A stretch of DNA of 57,266 nucleotides from Bacteroidota bacterium. GTDB taxonomy: Bacteria; Bacteroidota; Bacteroidia; Chitinophagales; Chitinophagaceae. Of this stretch, positions 49,995-57,212 are shown in pieces. The notes beneath the pieces are model-generated. The model had not been told where the DNA came from. It did not search any database and saw only the letters and a list, made by a program, of their open reading frames with translations. Every line of letters starts with the position of its first letter. The stretch's first letter is position 1. Position numbers and translations under genes: made by a program. The stretch covers positions 1 to 57,266 of the forward strand of contig JAEYWX010000028.1 in the NCBI GenBank assembly GCA_023428755.1. Reading direction: 5' to 3'.

Positions 49995-50139
49995 GTTTAT
50001 AGTTGATAGTTTGTAGTTGGTCTCCCATAGGACTAACCGCCTGTTTGTTGTCAGCACACAAATGAAAACTGTATTGGCTCATAGCTCGCAGCTCACAGCT
50101 TTTTACTTCGTACTTCCAACTTTATACTTCGTACTTTCT
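49995..50139. repeat. Spacer of short repeats after yigZ-like gene
   Basis: Contains tttatagttgatagtttgta, then ggctcatagctcgcagctca and acttcgtacttccaacttta words, all of the vocabulary described in findings. No coding capacity. Confidence 0.5.
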
Positions 50140-50901
50140 TCAGGCTTTCCCCGTCATCTTATACACAAGTAACCCCACCACTTCTTTTAAATAATTATCC
50201 CATCCTTCAAATGCATGATGCGTTGGCGTAATGGCATTCCAGAATAATTGCGGGTTGTTGATGGAAGTAAAATTGCAGGGATAAGCCACCGTATTTAATC
50301 CAACTTTTGTAAACACTTGTTGTGATCGTTTCATGTGCATGGCCGATGTAATGAGCAGGAATGGTCCTTTGAATTGAAGGGAGTCGAGCAGTTGTTTGCT
50401 GTTCACTGCATTCTCGTATGTATTGCGGCTTTGGTTTTCGCTCAGTATATCTTCGCCGGAAACACCCATCTGCTGCAACTGCTCTTTTACAAAATCAGCT
50501 TCTTTGTATTGCTGCCGCAACACACTGCCGCTGCCACCGGTGATGAGTATTTTTTTGATATGGCCGAGTTTGTACAAGCGCACTGCCTGTATAAAACGAT
50601 CACTGGCGCTGCCATAAAAGCCCTGCTTGCTCTTAAATTCAAACCCAACAAAACCGGCTAACAAAATCCCGGCTTCATATTGTTCGCCTGTTTGCATTGT
50701 TTTTTGTGTTGCCTGCCAGTTGAGTGAAAGTTTATGAATAATATAGGGGTTGGAAAAAAAGAGAAACCAGCTGATGCAGAAAATAATCCGTCTGCGTTTC
50801 CGCTGCTGATCTTTTGTAAAAAAACTAATGATCACGAATATGAGCAGCCAGTTAAAGGGCGACAATAAAAAGGAAAGCAGCTTCGATAACAGAAAAAACA
50901 T
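50140..50901 (-). CDS. YdcF/SanA-family membrane protein (DUF218)
   Basis: A 253-residue protein with two N-terminal helices (about 1-45, start MFFLLSKLLSF) and a DUF218 domain (about 85-240): GILLAGFVGFEFK, RFIQAVRLYKLGHIKKILITGGSGS and the SENQSRNTYENAVNSKQLL block, as in ElyC/SanA/YdcF, which are linked to envelope integrity. Start at 50901 is set by the hydrophobic helix; the open frame extends upstream without support. Confidence 0.88.
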   Translation of the reverse strand: MFFLLSKLLSFLLSPFNWLLIFVIISFFTKDQQRKRRRIIFCISWFLFFSNPYIIHKLSLNWQATQKTMQTGEQYEAGILLAGFVGFEFKSKQGFYGSASDRFIQAVRLYKLGHIKKILITGGSGSVLRQQYKEADFVKEQLQQMGVSGEDILSENQSRNTYENAVNSKQLLDSLQFKGPFLLITSAMHMKRSQQVFTKVGLNTVAYPCNFTSINNPQLFWNAITPTHHAFEGWDNYLKEVVGLLVYKMTGKA

Positions 50902-50997
50902 GAGGTGAAGATAAAAATTTCCGCTTGCTGAAAAACTTCTTCGCACAAAAAATGGATTTAGCAGGGAATTTGCAGCAAACCATGAAAATGATCTTCT

Positions 50998-51495
50998 ATG
51001 AAACAAATATGCTTCCTGCTGCTGATGGTTGTAAGCACGGCATCTGTATCAGCACAATTAAAAGTAAAACCCGATTGTGGCGTGTTAACCGTAGATGTGT
51101 ACAAAGGCTGGATCAATGAAGTGAAGCCGAATGCCGATCCCGAACTGATGAAAGCAAAACTTCCCTGCTTTACTTCGTTTCAAAAAGAAGGAAATGAATC
51201 GGTGTGCGGTGGTGGTGTTTTTCTGGATGACAAGGGCATCCGCTTTTATACGCAGCGTGATTATATTGTGATCACCGATAAGTTCAAAGGGAAATTTACA
51301 GCGCCGGTGTTGGGTGTAAAAAAAGCCAACATGTTTACCCGTTTTGGAAATCCGAAATTGAAAGACGGAAACTGGGAGGCCTATCAAATGGCGTATGGCA
51401 TCATGATCGTGTATTACAATGCGGCCGGGGTTTCCAATAAAGTGATCATCAGTACCAAAACAACCGATGACATTGATCTCTGCACTACCAATTAA
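50998..51495 (+). CDS. Secreted protein of unknown function (tandem paralogue 1)
   Basis: A 165-residue protein with a signal peptide (1-18, ending SVSAQ) and a mature domain I do not recognise. It keeps DCGVLTVDVYKGWINE, a CGGGV motif after NESV, and DIDLCTTN at the end, so four Cys are shared with the next gene: possible disulfides in the periplasm. About 78 percent identical (32 of 146 mature positions differ by my hand count) to the copy at 51569. Confidence 0.7.
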   Translation: MKQICFLLLMVVSTASVSAQLKVKPDCGVLTVDVYKGWINEVKPNADPELMKAKLPCFTSFQKEGNESVCGGGVFLDDKGIRFYTQRDYIVITDKFKGKFTAPVLGVKKANMFTRFGNPKLKDGNWEAYQMAYGIMIVYYNAAGVSNKVIISTKTTDDIDLCTTN

Positions 51496-51568
51496 CACTT
51501 AAAAGGCCAAGCTTCATTTGTTCAATTGAAACTTATACGGGAGATTTGTATTCCAAAAAAGAGTTTCT

Positions 51569-52066
51569 ATGAAATATACTTTTCTCCTGTTTGCAATATT
51601 GTTCATTGGAATGGTTAGTTCTGCTCAATTAAAAACAAAACCCGACTGCGGTGTGATTACAGTAGATGTGTACAAAGGCTGGATCAACGAAGCCAAACCC
51701 AATGCAGATCCCGAGCAGATCAAAGCGAAACTTCCCTGTTTTACTTCGGCCGATAAAGAAGGCAATGAATCGGGCTGCGGTGGAGGTGTGTATTACGATG
51801 ATAAAGGCATTTGCTTTTATGTACAGCGTGATTATGTAGTGATCACCGATGCATTCAAAGGAAAGTTTACAGTGCCTGTATTAGGAGCAAAGAGTGACGA
51901 TCTCTTTGTGCGGTTCGGTAATCCCAAAGTAAAAGATGCCAACTGGGAAGCCTATCAAATGGCCTTTGGAATCATGATCGTGTATTACAACATGAAAGGT
52001 GTGATCAATAAAGTAATTCTGAGTACAAAAGGAACCGACGAAATTGATCTCTGCAATATCAATTGA
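51569..52066 (+). CDS. Secreted protein of unknown function (tandem paralogue 2)
   Basis: The second 165-residue copy of the pair, also exported (signal peptide ending VSSAQ). The same blocks DCGVITVDVYKGWINE, GCGGGVYYDDKG and DLCNIN occur; one extra Cys is at ICFY. The two genes share length and stop position and are 73 nt apart. Recent duplication seems likely; the copies diverge most in the region around residues 108-117. Function unknown. Confidence 0.7.
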   Translation: MKYTFLLFAILFIGMVSSAQLKTKPDCGVITVDVYKGWINEAKPNADPEQIKAKLPCFTSADKEGNESGCGGGVYYDDKGICFYVQRDYVVITDAFKGKFTVPVLGAKSDDLFVRFGNPKVKDANWEAYQMAFGIMIVYYNMKGVINKVILSTKGTDEIDLCNIN

Positions 52067-52068
52067 TG

Positions 52069-52707
52069 CTATTTCTGAATCACTACTACTGTGCCGGGTT
52101 TTACATAACGGGCCAGGTCGTCAATATGTGTATTCTTTAATGAAATGCAACCATTCGTCCAATTGTAAATACGATCGATAAAATAATCATTGCCGGTTTC
52201 CACTCCGTGTATACCAATACCATTGCCGATACTTGCTGTGGCAGGAATTAAACCATTACTTTTTCGTACCTTAAATTTCGTTGCGCTTTCTTTAGTAGGA
52301 TAGTCAAGCATCAACATCTTACGCCACAATTTGTGTTGATTATTGTATACAACTTTAAATGTTCCTTCCGGTGTGCGCCGATCACCCTGCATCATTTTGT
52401 CTTCCAGCGGTTTTAATCCAAACACAACAGGGTAGGTGGCCAATAGTCCCTTGCCATCGTACACCCGTAACTCGAAATCAGATTTGTCAATTACAATTCT
52501 TACAGTCCCCGACACTTCGCCTGCCGGTCGAAAATATTTTTGCATAGTGCGTATGCCGGTTGTGCGAACGGTTGTTGAAGAGGCGGCTGGTTTTTTTGTT
52601 GTGGTTGTGCTACCTGTTGAATTACCGGCTGAACCGGGTGTTACGTTGGTAGTACAGGATACGATAAACAAATACAACAATACAAACACTGTTGAACAAT
52701 ACTTCAT
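52069..52707 (-). CDS. L,D-transpeptidase lipoprotein (YkuD domain)
   Basis: A 212-residue lipoprotein: lipobox FIVSC (Cys18), Thr/Ser-rich linker, then a YkuD catalytic domain (about 70-210) with the motif HGVETG (His167) and the catalytic Cys187 in NWTNGCISLKN. L,D-transpeptidases make 3-3 cross-links or attach proteins to peptidoglycan. Probably tethered to the outer membrane and acting on cell wall. The gene is convergent with the tandem secreted gene with two bases between stops. Confidence 0.9.
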   Translation of the reverse strand: MKYCSTVFVLLYLFIVSCTTNVTPGSAGNSTGSTTTTKKPAASSTTVRTTGIRTMQKYFRPAGEVSGTVRIVIDKSDFELRVYDGKGLLATYPVVFGLKPLEDKMMQGDRRTPEGTFKVVYNNQHKLWRKMLMLDYPTKESATKFKVRKSNGLIPATASIGNGIGIHGVETGNDYFIDRIYNWTNGCISLKNTHIDDLARYVKPGTVVVIQK

Positions 52708-52871
52708 AGCAAAATGAGTTTAACCGGTGGTTCAGTTGAAACAGGATTTTACAACAGCAGCATTTCGGGAAGAACAGTATAGCAAAAACGATGCAACAAA
52801 ATTTATTATTACAAAGAAGATGGGGAATGTGGAAAGCTTAACAATTTTTGTGAAAACAACGAAGGATGTAC

Positions 52872-53906
52872 TTACATCAAAATATTATTGACAGCCGTTA
52901 ACGGTGGTGGAAGTTCTGTTTCATTCAGCATCTCCCGCAAATCGATTTCAATGGTGCGGCTCAATGCAGTAATGGGCACATCGTTAGCACCTCCTTCAAA
53001 TGGATTTTCGGTGGCTTCGCCCACACGCTCCAGGCACATAAACACCCACGTAACAATTAAACTAAACGGAATATTCAGCCATACAAACAAATCGCCCAGC
53101 TTTTGAAATTCGTTCAGCAAACCAAACGGAACGATCAACATAAACAAGCGGATGAAAAATAAATTGATGGAAGCAAACTGTCGGGGATAGGGAAAGTTTT
53201 TGATCCGCTCACATTTGCCCTGCTGTTCGTATAAATTCACCAGCATGTTTTCCATTTCAACATGATAAAGTGTATCGAGTTGACCGTTGGCATGTAATGT
53301 TTTTAAATGTGCTGATTGGAGTTTGATCAAATGTGTAGCCCGGTTTTTTTTGTGCAGAACGAATTGTGTGTCTTCTGTTGATAGCAGCGCATTCAACTCA
53401 TCTTCCAGTTTGCTTTACCATTCCGGAACGGTATAAAAACGAGTGTATTCAATATTGTAAGGTTTCTCCGTGTTTTCCCACACTCTTTTTTCCCGCAACT
53501 GAAAACGCAATGCTGTGAGCCATGCAATGTGGCGGTAAATAAGTGTTTTGTGTGCAGTTTCATCCGTTACAAAATCTTTCACCATCATACCCCATGCCCG
53601 GCTTTGGTTCACAATGGAGCCATAGATCTGCCGTGCTTCCCAAACACGGCTGTACGTTTGTGTGTTACGGAAGCCTGCAATAAACGCAGCCGCAGTACCA
53701 ATCATGGCAATGGGTACCCAGGGAATGGCGAGCCAATGCCAATCGAGAAACTGATAAAGTGCAGTGGGGATCGCTGCAATCAGAATGAGTTTGTAAATTT
53801 CGGTGCGTGTCCAGAAAAGAAATTCTCTCAGCGAGTACTGGCGTCCTGCATGCATAACTGGTGGTGATTTGTAACTGAAAATAAGAAGAAAACGGAGTGT
53901 GTTCAA
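52872..53906 (-). pseudogene. Bestrophin-family (RFP-TM) channel gene interrupted by one in-frame stop
   Basis: Two open frames (53415-53906 and 52872-53396) are in the same phase, separated only by TAA at 53415-53417 between GTTCCGGAATGG and AGCAAACTG. Read through, they give a single bestrophin-like chloride-channel protein of about 344 residues: N-terminal helices and the family region GFRNTQTYSRVWEARQIYGS in the first part, and PFGLLNEFQKLGDLF, FVWLNIPFSLIVTWVFMCLERVGEATENPFEGGANDVP in pieces in the second. The stop could be one base from CAA (Gln). Start could also be 53855. Likely a recent nonsense mutation, sequencing error, or readthrough. Confidence 0.85.
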
Positions 53907-53916
53907 CGAAACTAAT

Positions 53917-54453
53917 TCACAACGTTAACATCATATCTTCATTCAATCCATTGTATTGAAAATGTCCCAGGGAACGAAAGCCATTCTTGTAGTAAAAACG
54001 AATGGCTTTGGTATTGTCAAGTTGCACGCCACCCCAAAGAATAAGTTGCTTTGCATTTCTTTTCTTCAGTTCATCCAGCACATGATCGAATACTATTTGG
54101 CCAACACCTACACTTTGCCATGCATCGGTAACAGAAGGAGCAATGCTGTAGCATTCATTATACGCAATCGTTGCCCCATATTGTTGCAGGCGTGGATAAT
54201 CGTGTTGAAGGTATCCTTTTTTTACAACGGTATAGGCGATAATGTTGTTGGTAGACGGATCAATTGCAATCCATGCTTCATGTTCAGGTTCATCATAAAA
54301 ACCAATCACAGCCTCTCTATAAAAAGGATGTGGCTGAAAATGCCTTGCAGTAGCAGCACTTAATTGCTGAAGGTAATGGAGCAGCGATTCAAGATCATTC
54401 TTGCTGAATTTCTGAAGTGTTACAGGTTTGTTTTGCTTGGTTAAAATTGTCAT
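53917..54453 (-). CDS. GNAT family N-acetyltransferase
   Basis: A 178-residue acetyltransferase. Acetyl-CoA motif region is visible as SIAPSVTDAWQSVGVGQIVFDHVLDEL, then QLILWGGVQLDNTKAIRFYYKNGFRSLGHF. The start at 54453 (MTILTKQNK) is selected; an ATG five codons upstream is possible. Upstream of, and 10 nt away from, the bestrophin gene in the same direction. Substrate unknown. Confidence 0.85.
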   Translation of the reverse strand: MTILTKQNKPVTLQKFSKNDLESLLHYLQQLSAATARHFQPHPFYREAVIGFYDEPEHEAWIAIDPSTNNIIAYTVVKKGYLQHDYPRLQQYGATIAYNECYSIAPSVTDAWQSVGVGQIVFDHVLDELKKRNAKQLILWGGVQLDNTKAIRFYYKNGFRSLGHFQYNGLNEDMMLTL

Positions 54454-54759
54454 TGTTAAACTTATCACTACTGTACAGGTTCCGGCAAATACGTTTTACG
54501 ATTGTGATAGAAATAGTACCGATGTTTTCTTAATTAAAAAATCAATTTACATAATTCTGTTTTACATGGTTCTTTTGTTAATGAATTATTTTTGTTTTCA
54601 TATCATCCGGTGCAACGGCTTTTGTTTATATCGCCGGGATTGGAACCTGTAAAGCCGTAATAAATAGCTTGCACGAAAATAAACTTTCCATTGAAAGATA
54701 TGGCCTCTGATATAATCTGCAAACGATTGCTGTTTGGAGATTGGGCAAAATGGATGAAC

Positions 54760-54981
54760 TTACTCTTCTTTCGTTAGTGACTTTCCATAATTGCGCCACT
54801 CAAGAAAATTGTCGATGGCTTTATAAGCGAATAGAATACTCCATACAATGAAGATAAATAAACGCATGCGGTTGGTCTCCATCAATCGATTCCAGTTGAT
54901 CGTTATTTCTACAATCGAAAAAATGAAGAGAAGAAAGAGGATGATGCTGTAAATAAGAAGAAACTTTTTTGATTTAAACAT
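54760..54981 (-). CDS. Two-helix small membrane protein
   Basis: A 73-residue inner-membrane protein with helices near 7-28 (FLLIYSIILFLLFIFSIVE) and 41-58 (FIFIVWSILFAYKAID) and a charged tail (KSLTKEE). I do not recognise a family. No adjacent partner within 80 nt, but the 270-nt gap on its downstream side has no gene. Confidence 0.5.
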   Translation of the reverse strand: MFKSKKFLLIYSIILFLLFIFSIVEITINWNRLMETNRMRLFIFIVWSILFAYKAIDNFLEWRNYGKSLTKEE

Positions 54982-55071
54982 ACAGGTGTTGCTATTTTTC
55001 CGGCAATTGATTTTTGCTGTAAAAATAAAGAGAATGTTTGATGATTTGGTTTGCGGGAATCCGGTTGTTTT

Positions 55072-55485
55072 CTAATTCACCACTTTAATATACCCGTAAC
55101 CTTCGGCCTGTTTTTTCACCAGTTCATAAATGCCGTCGGGTACGGTTTGCACACCGGGTATGAGATCCTCTTTTTTAATTGCATGTACCTGCATGGCTAC
55201 TTCACAAACGCTGAACGTTGCTTTTTTTGCCGCAATGATCTTTCGTAGTCCTTCAGCAACGGTGGATCGTTGGCTTGTTACCATGGGCAGCGATTTGCCG
55301 TAAAATACCACCACAATGTTGGCATCAGGATGAGCATCCTTAATACCATTGATCCAGCGTACCACCCGTGCATGCACGTCGGCATCAGCCGTGGTAAGAT
55401 CAAACACCACATTGTAGGGTTTGGTTTGTGCGGGGAGTTGTGTTGCAACTGCAAACAGCAAAAGGAACAAGCATATCTTTTTCAT
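55072..55485 (-). CDS. Exported DsrE/F-like protein
   Basis: A 137-residue protein with a signal peptide (1-19, ending LPAQ) and a DsrE-like domain: YNVVFDLTTADADVHARVVR, PDANIVVVFYGKSLPMV and KKATFSVCEVAM (a Cys at the usual catalytic sulfur-transfer position) match the DsrE fold. Periplasmic location is unusual for sulfur-relay enzymes and suggests a different or unknown role. A terminator-like hairpin lies upstream. Confidence 0.75.
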   Translation of the reverse strand: MKKICLFLLLFAVATQLPAQTKPYNVVFDLTTADADVHARVVRWINGIKDAHPDANIVVVFYGKSLPMVTSQRSTVAEGLRKIIAAKKATFSVCEVAMQVHAIKKEDLIPGVQTVPDGIYELVKKQAEGYGYIKVVN

Positions 55486-55560
55486 AACCTGGTTGTTTAA
55501 GACCTATAAGGTAAACAATATGGAAGGCTATGTCAAGCGGCTCGTAAAATAGTTTGCGTA

Positions 55561-55594
55561 AAACCTCCGGGGTTTTCAAAAACCCCGGAGGTTT
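55561..55594. repeat. Very strong hairpin in a divergent spacer
   Basis: AAACCTCCGGGGTTTT (55561-55576) and AAAACCCCGGAGGTTT (55579-55594) are perfect 16-bp arms with a 2-nt gap, an almost perfect palindrome. It lies 76 nt upstream of the DsrE-like gene start and 164 nt upstream of the next gene start on the other strand. No gene ends here, so it is not an ordinary terminator. Confidence 0.75.
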
Positions 55595-55757
55595 GGTTAG
55601 TTGGTCTGTTACATTGGAAGTTGCATCAATGTTACCGCAACAGATAATGCAACAAAAAAAATTGAAAAGAAATGAACCATACCTGCAAGTTGCCGGAGGT
55701 TCTGTCGTCTGTAATTGGTAATTTTCAAATCTTCATTAACTATTAAAGCAACTTGTC

Positions 55758-56099
55758 ATGAAAATTTTGTTCAGCCTCTTATTTGTTGTTGGCTTTGTTG
55801 CCGCCAGCTATGCACAAACCGGAATTGACGGTAACTGGAAAGGCACCCGTGAAACCCCCAACGGTGTGATGGAAATTACCTACACGTTTAAAGTGGAAGG
55901 AACTGTATTGAAAGGGACCTGGAAAACCCAGTTTGGCGAACGTGAACTGGAAGAAGGAAAAGTGGATGGAAAGAAATTCAGCTTCAGCATTTCAATCAAC
56001 GACCGTAAAATGGAAAGCACCGGCGAACTGGTGAATGAAAATGAAATTGTGTTGAAAAGCACAAGAGGCGAAATGAAACTGACCAGGGTAAAATCCTGA
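55758..56099 (+). CDS. Small secreted beta-rich protein
   Basis: A 113-residue exported protein with a signal peptide (1-19, ending YAQT) and a beta-sheet-like body: repeating patterns GNWKGTRETPNGVMEITYTF, TVLKGTWKTQ, GELVNENEIVLKSTRGEM, as in short secreted proteins often called lipocalin-like or fused to glycosidases in Bacteroidota. No catalytic residues can be identified. A strong terminator follows. Confidence 0.7.
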   Translation: MKILFSLLFVVGFVAASYAQTGIDGNWKGTRETPNGVMEITYTFKVEGTVLKGTWKTQFGERELEEGKVDGKKFSFSISINDRKMESTGELVNENEIVLKSTRGEMKLTRVKS

Positions 56100-56119
56100 T
56101 AACAGCAGGCTTTTTTTAT

Positions 56120-56160
56120 AACCCTGTGCTGCACGTAGAATGGCAGCACAGGGTTTTTCT
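56120..56160 (+). terminator. Terminator after small secreted protein
   Basis: AACCCTGTGCTGC (56120-56132) and GCAGCACAGGGTT (56143-56155) are perfect 13-bp arms with a 10-nt loop, followed by TTTCT. Confidence 0.9.
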
Positions 56161-56272
56161 TTAATGTCAGTATGCTGTTGAGACATCGGGCATTTTTGTT
56201 GCTGAGAATTTGATTCTTGTTGATGTGCAATTGATAGTAAAACGCTGCCCGTTCTGTAACGCTTCTCGGGAA

Positions 56273-56295
56273 TGCGCAAGTGCCTCGCTTGTGTT
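56273..56295. repeat. Short palindromic element (CACAAGCG hairpin), copy 3
   Basis: TGCGCAAG...CTTGTG with the core CACAAGCGAGGCACTTGCGC on the minus strand, a close relative of the hairpin at 948-976. Confidence 0.5.
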
Positions 56296-56331
56296 TAAAA
56301 AGTTGTATTGAATTTTTAGATGTAATGATCA

Positions 56332-56354
56332 GGCACAAGCGAAACGTTTGCGCC
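56332..56354. repeat. Short palindromic element (CACAAGCG hairpin), copy 2
   Basis: GGCACAAGC (56332-56340) and GTTTGCGCC (56346-56354) pair with two mismatches. It lies just behind the stop of the CxxC orphan gene, as copy 1 does behind the DUF4240 gene. Confidence 0.55.
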
Positions 56355-56372
56355 ATAAGGAGGTGTTGTTGT

Positions 56373-57029
56373 TTATTCAATTACTATCTGTTCGTACTCA
56401 ATATCTTTTAGCTTTTTCCTTTCAAATAGATCCTTTATCCTTTCGTTTACAATAGTCAATGGTCTTGCGTATCTTATTTCATACTTTTCTGTTGCAACTC
56501 TATTTGAAAGTCCGAAACACTCCCATGTATTTAAAATCAAGTCGGATTTATAATTTTCGAAATCAAGTTTATCATACCTGAGTGTATATGGATGAATAAC
56601 TGTCGGAATATTTTTCTCCAAATTGCCAATCTCAGCATCAGTAAAATATCCATTCCGTTTACAGGTTTGACATTGCCCCTCAATTACAAATCCTGATGAA
56701 CCCTTTTTAAATCTGGGTAATATCGCATCACCTTTAAAATGATAGAAATCCAGATAGTTGTTTTTTGAATCAATCACTTGTCTTAATTCAAAGTCAATAA
56801 AATTCTCTTGAATCAGGTTATAAAGTTTTGCCGAAATGATATAGTCTCCATCGAGCGTTTCAAAAAAATTCTTTTTAATATTTGAGAATCCTTTTACTCT
56901 TATGTTTCCTGTCAATTTAGCTCCAGTTCCACAATCAGCGCACGCATTTGACAAATCATAATCCGATTTGCAAGATTCTCCGCTCTCTCCAAGTGGTCTT
57001 TTTTTATACGATATTATATAGTACTTCAT
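56373..57029 (-). CDS. Orphan protein with two CxxC motifs, cassette-like
   Basis: A 218-residue protein with CADCG near residue 34 and CQTC near 120, likely to bind zinc; a third conserved region is NTWECFGLSNRVATEK. Similar double-CxxC(G) proteins exist among immunity-like proteins for polymorphic toxins, but I cannot confirm. The start at 57029 (MKYYIISYK) follows the junction CCGTTGTACGCAAC in the attC-like element by 17 nt. The codon use is strongly A+T-rich. Cytosolic. Confidence 0.6.
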   Translation of the reverse strand: MKYYIISYKKRPLGESGESCKSDYDLSNACADCGTGAKLTGNIRVKGFSNIKKNFFETLDGDYIISAKLYNLIQENFIDFELRQVIDSKNNYLDFYHFKGDAILPRFKKGSSGFVIEGQCQTCKRNGYFTDAEIGNLEKNIPTVIHPYTLRYDKLDFENYKSDLILNTWECFGLSNRVATEKYEIRYARPLTIVNERIKDLFERKKLKDIEYEQIVIE

Positions 57030-57040
57030 GGTCTCTTGTA

Positions 57041-57175
57041 GTTGCGTACAACGGTTTTCGGCTTGGCGATGTGGCGGATTTTTAGCACAAATGTTCATTA
57101 GAATTACTGCTGTTGAACCTTGCACAAATGTTTCATAGAAGCATGTCAGCCGCCATTTTGCCAAACTGCTGTGTG
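57041..57175 (-). other. attC-like structured element at right end
   Basis: About 135 nt with imperfect inverted arms GCTTGGCGATGTGGCGG (57061-57077) and CCGCCATTTTGCCAAAC (57150-57166; 13 of 17 pair). The inner part has two near direct repeats GCACAAATGTT(T)CAT(T)AGAA (57085-57103, 57122-57140). The minus-strand junction CCGTTGTACGCAACTA corresponds to CCGTTAGCTGCAATTA at the left end. Length and symmetry fit an attC-like site; its outer box on the right is degenerate. Confidence 0.4.
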
Positions 57176-57212
57176 TGCCCTGAATGATAAATATAGTTCT
57201 TAGAACTGAGAA

